16,356 bases of DNA from an uncultured Bacilli bacterium. GTDB taxonomy: Bacteria > Bacillota_I > Bacilli_A > RF39 > UBA660. Numbering within the stretch: position 1 is the first letter of the stretch; the number at the start of each line of letters is the position of its first letter. The DNA is taken from NCBI GenBank assembly GCA_947628075.1, contig CANQYF010000021.1, positions 1 to 16,356 of the forward strand. Reading direction: 5' to 3'. Made by a program: the position numbers and the translations under genes. Positions 6,988 through 15,379 of the stretch are shown here, piece by piece. The notes under the pieces were generated by a model. It did no database searches. It was given only the letters and a program-made list of their open reading frames with translations, and was not told the DNA's origin.

Positions 6988-8217
6988 ATGCATTTACAAT
7001 TATTAAGTATCGAAGAATTTAATGATTTTCAAAAAAAACATTCTTTATCAAATATGTATCAAACAATAAATTATGCGATGTTAATGGCTGAAAATGGGTA
7101 TGATTATGAATTGATTGGCTTATTGGATGCTAATAATAATATTAAGGCAGCATCTCTTATTTTACTTAAAACTATTGGTATTAAATGCTTGTATGGTTAT
7201 GCACCTCGTGGGTTTCTAATTCAATACAATGATTACGATTTAGTTAAAACTTTTACGGAAGAGCTAAAAAAATATTTTTATGAAAAAAATGTTATTTTTA
7301 TTAAATTAAATCCCAATATTATAATTGGAGAAGTAGAAAAAAATAATTATATTACTAAATATAATGAGAATAACCAAATTACGAATGTTTTAAAAACAAA
7401 TGGATATAAAAAATTAGCTGACAATCTTTATTTTGAAGCTATGTTACCTAGATTTAATGCCATAATTAATTTAAAAGAATTTAATACTATAAATCTTAAC
7501 AAAAATACTAAAAATAAAATAAAAAAGGGATTAAGAAAAGGATTAACTTTTACAAGAGTTGGTAGAGATAAGCTTTTATATTTTTCTAATTTAATGAAAG
7601 ACTCTATAAATTATGGTGACTATTATTACCAAGATTATTATACAGTTTTTGATAAAAGCAATGATATAGATTTATTTTTAGTCAAAATTGATTATGATTC
7701 ATATTTAAAAAACAGTCAATATTTTTATAATAAAGAACAAGAAAAAAACAACAAATTAAATAATCAATTAGTTATAAGTAGTAGAGAAAAAGTAATTAAT
7801 GCTAAAATGAATAGCGATAAAAATTTATTAATCTATAAAAATGATATAATGGAAGCTACTAAAGGCTTACAAGAGCAAAAAGAAGAATATATAGCAGGGG
7901 CTTTAGTAATTAAACATAATAATATAGCTACAATTGTCTATAGTGCTTATAACAAAGATTATAAAAGATTTGCTCCCAATTATTTTTTACATTATAACAT
8001 TATTAAATATTATCAAGAAAATTATGATTATTTAGATTTAAATGGTGTTGTAGGTGATTTTAAAAATCAAAATAATTATACAGGACTTAATAGATTTAAA
8101 ATCGGATTTAACCCTCATATATATGAATATATTGGCGAATTTGATTTAGTAATAGAACCTAAAAGTTATGAAATTTTATTAAGAAATGGCATATTAGCTA
8201 AAGAATTTAAAAAATAG
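6988..8217 (+). CDS. FemX/MurM-like peptidoglycan aminoacyltransferase
   Basis: This 409-residue protein of the FemABX family uses aminoacyl-tRNA to add amino acids to the stem-peptide lysine of lipid II, building the interpeptide bridge, at the cytoplasmic face of the membrane. Seen: two GNAT-like halves; the N-terminal block SNMYQTINYAMLMAENGYDYELIGLLD; a Lys-rich NTKNKIKKGLRKGLTFTRV segment typical of the family; a charged, probably coiled-coil insertion (about 245-300) like the tRNA-binding arm of FemA; and the C-terminal FemABX pattern in which LDLNGVVGDF and GLNRFKIGFNP precede the final strands. The amino acid transferred cannot be told. ATG 6988-6990 is preferred because GAGGTGAG ends 5 bases upstream; an in-frame GTG at 6979 overlaps that site. 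The stop lies five bases from that of the convergent next gene. Confidence 0.88.
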   Translation: MHLQLLSIEEFNDFQKKHSLSNMYQTINYAMLMAENGYDYELIGLLDANNNIKAASLILLKTIGIKCLYGYAPRGFLIQYNDYDLVKTFTEELKKYFYEKNVIFIKLNPNIIIGEVEKNNYITKYNENNQITNVLKTNGYKKLADNLYFEAMLPRFNAIINLKEFNTINLNKNTKNKIKKGLRKGLTFTRVGRDKLLYFSNLMKDSINYGDYYYQDYYTVFDKSNDIDLFLVKIDYDSYLKNSQYFYNKEQEKNNKLNNQLVISSREKVINAKMNSDKNLLIYKNDIMEATKGLQEQKEEYIAGALVIKHNNIATIVYSAYNKDYKRFAPNYFLHYNIIKYYQENYDYLDLNGVVGDFKNQNNYTGLNRFKIGFNPHIYEYIGEFDLVIEPKSYEILLRNGILAKEFKK

Positions 8218-8222
8218 AGGTA

Positions 8223-9806
8223 TTATCCTCCATTTCCCCATTGTTTTAAAATACATTCATATTGAGTCTCCGAAGATTGACCAAATTTATTAAAAATTTT
8301 AAATGTATGTATTCCTGGTGATACATATACTGAATATCTACAATCAGATTCTACCCCATCAATTAAACATTTATCAAATTGGGTATTATAATAAATATCT
8401 GTTGTATCTCTTATATCCATCGCACAATAGCCATCACTCATTCTTTGACTATCTTTTCTGACCTTGATTTTTGGTTCAATAGGATTAAAAGTATAACATT
8501 TTGTTATGCTTTTTTGATTTTGATGAGTATCTTCAATAGTTATATTAAAACAATTTTCTCCTACCTTAGTTTCAAATCTTTTACTTAAAATTGGTCCATA
8601 GCCAACAGCTTCACTTTCATATTCTTGATCATTTATCATAATTTTATATTTTTCAGCTCGTCCATTATTGGTTAATTTTTCACTATAACTAGCATCTGAC
8701 CCATAAATCATCACATTATAATATAATCCACTATTTTCGGCTTTTAATTCCACATATATTTTATCTAATTCTTCTTTTGATTTTTCTTTATCACTTTTTT
8801 CTGGTGGTTGCAAAGATTCATTTTCATTATTGTTATTATTGCCACCATTGTTACTACTATTATTGCTAGAATTATTATTAGGTGTATCATTTACCAATGG
8901 ATCATCATTTACATTTTCATTTTCACTAACTTCTTCAGAATCATTTGTAGCAAAATAATAGTAATATATTTCTCCAGTTTGACCGGTAAACTTACCATTA
9001 TTAAAAGTAAAACTTGAATAATTATCATTAAAAGTGATTTCGGCCCTTTTCATTGTATACATACTTCCCATTGTAGTTGTTTGCATTTGTTTATAATAAT
9101 CATGATACCAATGATAAGTTATTTCCAATATGCCATCATATTCAATAGCAAAATCTTTATCATTGGTAGTTGTATATTTACAAGTACCATTAGAATAAGC
9201 AGCTTGCATATAATTAGTTGTATATTGGCGATTGTTAAAGGCACTAAAATCAATCGTACAAATATTATTACTATAAAAGGTAATCGTGGCACTACTACCA
9301 TTATTTAGTTTTATTAAATCATATTTTTGATAATATGGCTTATCTTCTTTAGTATTTTCTATTTGCTCATTCTTACTATCATTATCTTTATTTTTTAGTT
9401 TTCCATTTATAGACCAGATATTACCATAATCACCATTAAATTTATTACCTAAAATAGAAGTCATATAATGCTCTAAAGTTTTCTTATCTTTAATATGAAA
9501 TGACATAACAGTATCAATATCGGTTCCTAAATATTGTTGAATTGAAGTAACTATTATATCTTTATCTTTTATTTCATAAGTACACGTACCATCAAATTTT
9601 CCACTGCTAGTTGCTCTTTCGCATGTACCATTTTTATAAAAAATATAATAACTATCATCATAAATATATTCTTTATCATAAGTTATAGGAGCTTTATTTA
9701 AAATTATACCTATAATAATTAAGATAAAAACGCAAAATAAAAGGCTAATTATGATGATCTTTTTCTTATTAGCCAATTTATTTATTTTAGAATCATTTTT
9801 ACTCAT
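8223..9806 (-). CDS. Membrane-anchored extracellular protein with duplicated domain and Asn-rich linker, unknown family
   Basis: Family not recognised. This 527-residue protein has a short Lys-rich cytoplasmic N-terminus, one transmembrane segment (about 16-37, uncleaved type) and a large outer part. Two similar beta-rich units follow. The first, about 50-145, contains FYKNGTC and DGTCTYEIKDKDI. The second, about 165-285, contains FYSNNIC and SNGTCKYTTTNDKDF. Each has a Cys pair, suggesting an internal duplication with a disulfide. A low-complexity Asn/Ser/Glu linker (about 290-350) leads to a C-terminal region with six Cys and an Ig-like beta pattern (about 350-527), ending KQWGNGG. ATG 9804-9806 is chosen: GAGGA lies 8 bases upstream, and longer in-frame starts run into the promoter. 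It follows argS by 63 bases and may also receive read-through from it. A cell-surface or envelope-sensing role is only a guess. Confidence 0.75.
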   Translation of the reverse strand: MSKNDSKINKLANKKKIIIISLLFCVFILIIIGIILNKAPITYDKEYIYDDSYYIFYKNGTCERATSSGKFDGTCTYEIKDKDIIVTSIQQYLGTDIDTVMSFHIKDKKTLEHYMTSILGNKFNGDYGNIWSINGKLKNKDNDSKNEQIENTKEDKPYYQKYDLIKLNNGSSATITFYSNNICTIDFSAFNNRQYTTNYMQAAYSNGTCKYTTTNDKDFAIEYDGILEITYHWYHDYYKQMQTTTMGSMYTMKRAEITFNDNYSSFTFNNGKFTGQTGEIYYYYFATNDSEEVSENENVNDDPLVNDTPNNNSSNNSSNNGGNNNNNENESLQPPEKSDKEKSKEELDKIYVELKAENSGLYYNVMIYGSDASYSEKLTNNGRAEKYKIMINDQEYESEAVGYGPILSKRFETKVGENCFNITIEDTHQNQKSITKCYTFNPIEPKIKVRKDSQRMSDGYCAMDIRDTTDIYYNTQFDKCLIDGVESDCRYSVYVSPGIHTFKIFNKFGQSSETQYECILKQWGNGG

Positions 9807-9825
9807 ACTACCAATCCTCATACTA

Positions 9826-9854
9826 AGAATATAATAACTCAAAAATTTAGTCAA
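9826..9854 (-). promoter_or_regulatory. Promoter of the unknown surface protein gene
   Basis: On the minus strand TTGACT (9854-9849; five of six) is followed after 17 bases by TATTCT (9831-9826; four of six). It lies between the argS stop codon and the chosen start at 9806, leaving a short leader with the GAGGA site. It argues against the longer reading frame beginning at 9854. Confidence 0.5.
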
Positions 9855-9869
9855 TCTTTTTATTTATAA

Positions 9870-11600
9870 TTACATTTGAGGAGGAATTTCAATAGCTAAG
9901 ATATCTAATAATATCTTATTAACTTTATATACTATCTTAGTTAAAGCTAGCCAAGATTCTCTTAAGTCTTCATCTTGTTCTTTTAATACAATATTTTCTG
10001 TATAAAATCTATTATAACTAGTAGTAATTTTATATAAATATTCAGTTATATCATTTAATGACATATTATTATAAGCACTTTCTAAAACTCGATCTAAATT
10101 ATTTAAAGTAAGAATTATTTCGCGATCATACGCACCTTTTATTTTTTTAACTTTAGAATATTTTATATTAGCTTCATCTGCTTTAGCTAATAAGGATCTC
10201 ATTCTAATAGTGGAATATAAAATATAAGGGCCTGTTTTACCTTCTAAATCACAAAATTTCTCTATATCAAAATTATAATCCGTCTCTCTATTTGGAAGCA
10301 TATCTGCATATTTAATCGTAGCAATACCAATAATATCCGCAATTTCTTCTCTATTTTCTTTAATACTAGGATTCAATCTTTTTAAGCACTCATTTTTAAC
10401 CATATTTAGTAAATCCATTAAACGCATAACACCGCCATCACGAGTTTTAAAAGGTTTACCATTACGACCATTCATGGTGCCAAAACCAATAAATTTAAGT
10501 TTAACATCTTCATCTGTAATTCCCGCTTTATAAGATGCTCTAAAAACTTGGGTAAAATGTAATTCTTGTCTTTTATCTGCCACATACCATATTTCATTTG
10601 GAACATAGTATTTCATTCTTTCATAAATTGTAGCTAGTTCCGTTGTACTATATAAAATACCTCCATCCGTTTTAACTAGTAACATTGGGGGAATTGCTAG
10701 TTTATCAGTAGGAAGAGAAACCGGAATAACTTTCGCCCCTTCACTTTCTTCAACGACATTTTTTTCTTGAAGATATTCTAATAATTCCGGTACATATTTT
10801 TCCGCATCTTTTTCCCCTTTATATAAATCAAAACTAGTATTCAATCTTTTATAAATGTTTTTAATATCTTTTTTAGACACCAACATTATTTGTTGCCATA
10901 AAAGAATAAGGCCTTTTTCATAATTTTGTAATCTACTGGTCATGGCTTGTGCTTCTTTTAAATATTCTTCATCTTCTTTAGCTTTATTAGAAGCATAAGG
11001 ATATATTTCTTCTAATAATTCACTTGTAATATTTACCTCTGGATATTCTCCTTCATAATCTTTTTGGAAAAAAGGCCAATCAGGATTTCTTTTAGATAAT
11101 TCAAGAAGAACCAACCCTAAAGGTCTACCCCAGTCTCCTAAATGTGTATCAGATATCGTTTCATAGCCAAGATAAACACATAATCTTTTTAAAGCCTCGC
11201 CAATATTGGCACTTCTTAAATGACCAACATGCAAAGTTTTAGCAACATTAGCACCACCATAATCAAAAAAGATAAAATTCTTTTTTTGTGGATATTCATA
11301 GTCATCTATATTAACAAAATCGATTAAAGCTTCATCACTAATGCTCATATTAATAAAACCAGGCCCTGCTACATTAACGTCTTTAAAAAATAAATCCTTA
11401 TTTAATTTGTTTACTATTTCATCTGCAATAGAAACAGGATTTTTATGATAAGTTTTAGCTAAAGTCATCGCTCCATTGTATTGGTATTCCCCTAAGTCAG
11501 GACGATTAGATGACGTTACCACAATGCTTTCATTATCATAATTTAATTCTTTTAATACATTACTAATTTTTTCTTCAATTATTTTATAAAATTTTTTCAT
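9870..11600 (-). CDS. argS: Arginyl-tRNA synthetase
   Basis: This 576-residue class I aminoacyl-tRNA synthetase charges tRNA-Arg with arginine in the cytosol. The N-terminal additional domain (about 1-100) is present. The HIGH signature appears as HVGH at 124-127 inside the hallmark FFDYGGANVAKTLHVGHLRS region. GKPFKTRDGGVMRL (about 380) takes the place of the KMSKS loop, as in other ArgRS lacking the second lysine. The all-helical anticodon-binding domain ends in the typical IEIPPQM. Length matches the family (550-600). ATG 11598-11600 is chosen because AGAGG lies 7 bases upstream; an in-frame codon further up (11625-11627) lies at the -10 box of the gene's own promoter (11618-11646). There is no hairpin after the stop, so transcription may continue into the surface-protein gene. 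Confidence 0.97.
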   Translation of the reverse strand: MKKFYKIIEEKISNVLKELNYDNESIVVTSSNRPDLGEYQYNGAMTLAKTYHKNPVSIADEIVNKLNKDLFFKDVNVAGPGFINMSISDEALIDFVNIDDYEYPQKKNFIFFDYGGANVAKTLHVGHLRSANIGEALKRLCVYLGYETISDTHLGDWGRPLGLVLLELSKRNPDWPFFQKDYEGEYPEVNITSELLEEIYPYASNKAKEDEEYLKEAQAMTSRLQNYEKGLILLWQQIMLVSKKDIKNIYKRLNTSFDLYKGEKDAEKYVPELLEYLQEKNVVEESEGAKVIPVSLPTDKLAIPPMLLVKTDGGILYSTTELATIYERMKYYVPNEIWYVADKRQELHFTQVFRASYKAGITDEDVKLKFIGFGTMNGRNGKPFKTRDGGVMRLMDLLNMVKNECLKRLNPSIKENREEIADIIGIATIKYADMLPNRETDYNFDIEKFCDLEGKTGPYILYSTIRMRSLLAKADEANIKYSKVKKIKGAYDREIILTLNNLDRVLESAYNNMSLNDITEYLYKITTSYNRFYTENIVLKEQDEDLRESWLALTKIVYKVNKILLDILAIEIPPQM

Positions 11601-11617
11601 CCCTAAACCTCTGCTAT

Positions 11618-11646
11618 ATTTTATCAAATTATTTACTATATTACAA
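11618..11646 (-). promoter_or_regulatory. Promoter of argS
   Basis: On the minus strand TTGTAA (11646-11641) is followed after 17 bases by TAAAAT (11623-11618). A TG one base before the -10 box makes it an extended -10 element. It begins directly after the terminator of the RDD gene. No T-box leader is visible: the leader is too short. Confidence 0.6.
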
Positions 11647-11670
11647 ATAAAAAGAAGTATTAAACTTCTT
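11645..11670 (-). terminator. Intrinsic terminator of the abi2-htrA-RDD unit
   Basis: A 7-bp perfect stem (11670-11664 with 11658-11652 on the minus strand) with a 5-base loop encloses the RDD stop codon (11660-11662). It is followed by TTTATTT. The stem is AT-rich and only moderate in strength. Confidence 0.5.
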
Positions 11671-12289
11671 CATTTACTACCTTTGTATTAGATATAACTT
11701 CGTGCAATCCTCTTTTATCTTTTCTGATAAGAATTAAGATAACACTTACCATATAAATTGCCATAAATGTATATGTTATTACTGAATTAGCTATTAAATA
11801 AGTATTACTACTCAATATAAATATTAAAATAGTATTTAAAATAAAAGGAATTAAACTACCAATAGTAAGATAATAAATAGGCAGAGATCTTAATAGATAA
11901 TTACCTAAATTTAAGTTTTGATTATTATTACTTACTATTTTAATTTTCATTATTTTTTTGCCTATAGTTTGTCCTTTTGTAAATACAGGAAATAGAACAA
12001 AATAACCAAATAAGATTACAAAAGCACTAATGCTATAACTAATTCCATATTTAGATACTAAATAATAATTTTCGGTATTATTTTTTACCATTTCATCAGC
12101 TGTCATTTTACCATCATAGTATTCTTGTAATACTTCATTATATTTATTTGATGCCTCTAAATATTTATCATAATTAGGATTTATAAATCTTACTAAAGTA
12201 ACTAGTGAAAAAATCAAAGATGCAATTAAAATGTCTAAAATATATGCACTTATTCTCTTTCCTAATTTTACATTATTATCTTTTTCCAT
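11660..12289 (-). CDS. RDD family membrane protein
   Basis: This 209-residue membrane protein has the RDD-domain pattern: the first helix starts with KLGKRISAYILDILIA (Arg and Asp of the name), the middle carries FTKGQTIGKKIMKIKIV, and the end reads GLHEVISNTKVV. About four transmembrane segments are seen (near 16-36, 82-105, 132-156 and 165-188). A long polar loop (about 37-80) separates the first two. RDD proteins have varied or unknown functions (some suggested as transporters), so none is assigned. The gene starts 8 bases after the htrA stop, and its Shine-Dalgarno site (TAGGGG) includes the htrA stop codon TAG. The two are therefore very likely translationally coupled. Confidence 0.85.
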   Translation of the reverse strand: MEKDNNVKLGKRISAYILDILIASLIFSLVTLVRFINPNYDKYLEASNKYNEVLQEYYDGKMTADEMVKNNTENYYLVSKYGISYSISAFVILFGYFVLFPVFTKGQTIGKKIMKIKIVSNNNQNLNLGNYLLRSLPIYYLTIGSLIPFILNTILIFILSSNTYLIANSVITYTFMAIYMVSVILILIRKDKRGLHEVISNTKVVNEEV

Positions 12290-12297
12290 ATTTTCCC

Positions 12298-13407
12298 CTA
12301 ACTTTTTGCGGTTAATTTAACATTAGTATTTTTTGTACTTCCATCTCTTACAAAAGTAATTTTGATGGTATCACCAACTTTATTTTTATATAGTTCATAT
12401 CTAAAATAAGCAACATTGTTAATTTCTGTACCATTAATATGAGTAATGATATCGCCAACTTTTAAACCTGCTTTAGAAGCAGCACTATCACTATCAACAC
12501 TTGTTATTAAAACACCAGTATTTTTATCATATTTTTGTAAATATTTGAAATAATCCCAATTCCATTGTGTTCTAGCTGTCTCAACATTAGCATAACCAAC
12601 ACCTAAATATGGATAATCAGTAATCTCACCATAAATTATTTGTTCTGCTTTTTCAACAACGGTTTCAATTGGTATAGCAAAGCCCATGCCTTCAACTCCA
12701 GTAGAACTTATTTTAGCTGATATTACTCCAATAACCTCACCATTTGAATTACATAATGGTCCCCCAGAATTACCACTGTTAACAGCAGCATCAGTTTGTA
12801 AAACATTCATAATATAATCATTTTCATTACCATTATTAATTGCTACTTCGACTAATCTTTCTTTTCCGGAAATGATTCCTCTTGTTACTGTCCAAGAATA
12901 GGCATAATCAAGTGGTGCTCCAATCGTAAATGTTGTATCTCCAACTCTTAATGCAGCTGTCTTACCAATCGGAACAGCTTCAACTCCATCTTTGGCATCT
13001 CCTTGTAATATAGCAATATCGGCGTATTTATCTCCCCCTAATAATCTTACTTCAGCTTCTTTGCCATCAGTATAAGTTACTTTAAAATTATCGCCATCAG
13101 CAATAACATGATGATTGGTTATAATATAAAATTTTCCTTTTTCTTCTTTATAGACAAAGCCGCTTCCTGATGCATATAAATTATTTCCTTTATAAGTAGA
13201 AACAATTACAACTGAGCCATAAACTTTTTCAACTGCATCAGCAATTCCTTCGTCAGTTACAGTTACATCTTTTTCAACCCTCGTAATAGTTTCTTGGAAT
13301 ATTGCAGGGAATTTATACATTATACCATATGCTAATAATACTCCTAATAACAAAATAAATATGGTATATACAATAATTTTTGTTTTATTATTTGCATTTT
13401 GTTTCAT
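12298..13407 (-). CDS. htrA: HtrA/DegP-type membrane-anchored serine protease with PDZ domain
   Basis: This 369-residue S1C protease degrades or checks misfolded exported proteins on the outer face of the membrane. An N-terminal membrane anchor (about 11-30, positive inside) is followed by a trypsin-like domain with the full triad: His100 (TNHHVIADG), Asp130 (KYADIAIL) and Ser214 (GNSGGPL). A single C-terminal PDZ domain (about 264-366; GVLITSVDSDSAASKAGLKV, GDIITHING) serves for substrate recognition. The layout matches Bacillus HtrA/YyxA-type enzymes. The start codon directly follows the stop of the upstream Abi_2 gene (TAA-ATG), and its GAGGA site lies inside that gene's last codons. It is therefore made from the same transcript as that gene and the RDD protein. 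No CssRS-like operator could be identified. Confidence 0.93.
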   Translation of the reverse strand: MKQNANNKTKIIVYTIFILLLGVLLAYGIMYKFPAIFQETITRVEKDVTVTDEGIADAVEKVYGSVVIVSTYKGNNLYASGSGFVYKEEKGKFYIITNHHVIADGDNFKVTYTDGKEAEVRLLGGDKYADIAILQGDAKDGVEAVPIGKTAALRVGDTTFTIGAPLDYAYSWTVTRGIISGKERLVEVAINNGNENDYIMNVLQTDAAVNSGNSGGPLCNSNGEVIGVISAKISSTGVEGMGFAIPIETVVEKAEQIIYGEITDYPYLGVGYANVETARTQWNWDYFKYLQKYDKNTGVLITSVDSDSAASKAGLKVGDIITHINGTEINNVAYFRYELYKNKVGDTIKITFVRDGSTKNTNVKLTAKS

Positions 13408-14340
13408 TTAATTCATCCTCACTATTTCTTTATAATTTAAGGGAAATCCCATTGCTTCTAAAACATTATTAATATCTATAGTTTCTAACTTACCATCTAA
13501 TATATCTAACTCATAGCTAATCTCATGCATCATTAAGACAAAATCTTCTTCTTTTAAAATTTGTTTCATTATTATAATAATAGCAAATAGATCATTTATA
13601 CCATAAATATATTCATCTTCCTCTTTAGGTATATTTAAAATATCATGGTACTTAGTTCCTTCGATTTTTTTATGTGGCTTATTATTAAAACATAAATCTT
13701 CATGAGCACATAAGTTGCGATAATTAGCTAGTAAAGGTAAATAATTAATTAGACTATGAACAGGTACATCATAGATAGCTGCTATCTCTTCTTGATCTTC
13801 TTTTTGTAAAATAGAATATAGCTCTCCCACTATCCCAAAGGATAAAACTTTCACTACAATCCATAATGGTATATATCCATAATTTACCATATAGTGACTT
13901 GTCGCAGCATGTTGTTTTCCGTTGACATTGATTTGCCTCTTCATTTTTCGTAATAGATCATTTATTTGGCGAGTCTTACTGTTATCTTTAACAAAGTTGT
14001 CAGCATTTAAATAATGCTGCTCTTTAAAACCATGATTTTTACTCATAACATACGATAAAATACTTTTTAAGTTGTTTTCTACTATTAAAATATTTTTAAA
14101 AAGTATGTTTCGAAGTTGACGGTCAAAATTAAATAACCCATATAGCTCTCTAAAGTTCGTCCCTGGTAAAAATTTTCGACTTCCGTCTGGTCTTAAAAAT
14201 AAATGCCTGTAACCACTTAAAAAGAAATAATTTTCTCTCAGCAAAACTTCTTTCGCATAATCTACATCATCTATTACTAGGCCTTTTTTTTGTAAAATTT
14301 CAATTTGTTCATCTAATGTTTTAAATGTTTTTGACCCCAT
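13408..14340 (-). CDS. Abi_2 (AbiD/AbiF) family HEPN-type protein, putative abortive-infection RNase
   Basis: This 310-residue protein has Abi_2 family hallmarks: N-terminal TLDEQIEILQKKGLVIDD, then ENYFFLSGYRHLF, FNFDRQLRNILF, PLWIVVKVLSFG and NYRNLCAHEDL. The last contains the RNxxxH motif (Arg208, His213) of HEPN ribonucleases. Characterised AbiD/AbiF proteins abort phage infection, and relatives are related to Cas13-type HEPN folds. Many Bacillota carry family members with no tested function. ATG 14338-14340 is chosen because AGGTGA lies five bases upstream; a GTG three codons earlier overlaps that site. It is the first gene of the unit with htrA and the RDD gene. The promoter is not certain; TATAAT boxes at 14361-14366 and 14378-14383 (minus) are candidates, the second with TAAACA 17 bases upstream. 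Confidence 0.85.
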   Translation of the reverse strand: MGSKTFKTLDEQIEILQKKGLVIDDVDYAKEVLLRENYFFLSGYRHLFLRPDGSRKFLPGTNFRELYGLFNFDRQLRNILFKNILIVENNLKSILSYVMSKNHGFKEQHYLNADNFVKDNSKTRQINDLLRKMKRQINVNGKQHAATSHYMVNYGYIPLWIVVKVLSFGIVGELYSILQKEDQEEIAAIYDVPVHSLINYLPLLANYRNLCAHEDLCFNNKPHKKIEGTKYHDILNIPKEEDEYIYGINDLFAIIIIMKQILKEEDFVLMMHEISYELDILDGKLETIDINNVLEAMGFPLNYKEIVRMN

Positions 14341-14440
14341 ATTATTCACCTACATATAGAATTATAACATAAGAAGCATTATAAATATATCTATTTTTGT
14401 TGTTTATTTTATATTTTTTTGGTGATAAATAAGTGAAATC

Positions 14441-14449
14441 TGGTATAAT
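14441..14449 (+). promoter_or_regulatory. Extended -10 promoter of the phospholipase-like gene
   Basis: TGGTATAAT is a TG-n extended -10 with a perfect TATAAT (14444-14449). It sits just before AAGGTGA (14454-14460) and the ATG at 14468. No good -35 box is seen. Such a short leader places the start around 14456, so the transcript would begin at the ribosome binding site; this spacing is tight and lowers confidence. Confidence 0.45.
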
Positions 14450-14467
14450 TGAAAAGGTGATTTAATT

Positions 14468-15379
14468 ATGCCTACAATATATTTACATTATAAATTTGGC
14501 TGTCATATTTTAAATAATTTAGCCAAAAATCAACAAAAAAAGATTCAAAATAATATTGAATATTATAATATGTTTAATCAAGGTTTTGATAATTTATATT
14601 ATTATCCTTTTAAATGGAGTTATTATCGCTATTTTGGAGTAAGATGTCATAAAACTAATTTAAATTTATTTTTTACAAATTTAATAAATTATATTAAAGA
14701 TAATAATTTAGAAAATGATGCTAGTATTACTAATATGGTTTATGGATTTATAAATCATCTTACTTTAGATACTATTATGCATCCTTATATAAATTATCAA
14801 GTTAGGAATTTAAATATTCCCCATAGTAAAATAGAATTTTTACTAGATTTTTATGTTTATAATTATCAATATGATAAAAAATGGTCCAATAAAATTTATA
14901 AAACTTTAATTCCGCATTTATCTTTTAATAATAATTTAAAAAATACTTTAAATAGTGTTTTCCTTAATACTTACGAAGAAAAAAATATTAGTAAAATATT
15001 TAATAAATCACATAATTTAAGCTATTTTATTTATCGCTATTTAATTACTGATCTTCACGGCATTAAGAGTAAACTTTATAAAATAATTGATATTATATTT
15101 CCTATGAATACGGTTAAATTTAGTAAATCAACTTTTTATAACAAAGGTTTTAATGAATCTTTATTAAATAAAGAAAAATTAACTTGGCATACACCTAGAG
15201 ATGAAAAAGAAACTTATAATTATTCTTTTTCCGAATTATATGATATTTCTTTTCAAATTGCTCTAAAATTCAACAAATTAGCTTATGAAGTAATTTATAA
15301 TAAAAAAGATTTAAAAGAATTTATCAAATTAATTGAAAAATTAGATATCAAAAATATTTCAACACTCCTTCCGCAATAG
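14468..15379 (+). CDS. Zinc-dependent phospholipase C family protein (Zn_dep_PLPC domain)
   Basis: This 303-residue protein resembles the zinc-dependent phospholipase C / S1-P1 nuclease-like fold. It shows the opening MPTIYLHYKFG (His7 and neighbours), QGFDNLYYYP (Asp41), the core GFINHLTLDTIMHPYINY with His97, Asp101 and His105, and HSKIEFLLD (His119, Glu123, Asp127) as metal ligands. No signal peptide or membrane anchor is visible, so it is probably cytoplasmic, unlike secreted clostridial phospholipases. The true substrate is unknown for this subfamily. AAGGTGA stands 7 bases before the ATG. Its 3' end overlaps the end of the convergent amidase gene by 32 bases. Confidence 0.85.
   Translation: MPTIYLHYKFGCHILNNLAKNQQKKIQNNIEYYNMFNQGFDNLYYYPFKWSYYRYFGVRCHKTNLNLFFTNLINYIKDNNLENDASITNMVYGFINHLTLDTIMHPYINYQVRNLNIPHSKIEFLLDFYVYNYQYDKKWSNKIYKTLIPHLSFNNNLKNTLNSVFLNTYEEKNISKIFNKSHNLSYFIYRYLITDLHGIKSKLYKIIDIIFPMNTVKFSKSTFYNKGFNESLLNKEKLTWHTPRDEKETYNYSFSELYDISFQIALKFNKLAYEVIYNKKDLKEFIKLIEKLDIKNISTLLPQ

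Noticed and set aside
8215..8232. Hairpin GAGG/CCTC between the femX-like and surface-protein stop codons
   Set aside because: The stem is only 4 bp and no T-run follows; it does not make a credible terminator.
8826..8895. Repeat tract resembling a microsatellite
   Set aside because: It is the coding DNA for the Asn/Ser linker of the surface protein. Codons vary (AAT/AAC, AGT/AGC), so it is not a clean tandem repeat.
8379..9308. Several open frames (60-75 codons) on both strands inside the surface-protein gene
   Set aside because: They lie within a gene with clear protein-like features on the minus strand, are Ile-rich with no ribosome binding sites, and result from AT-rich low-complexity codons.
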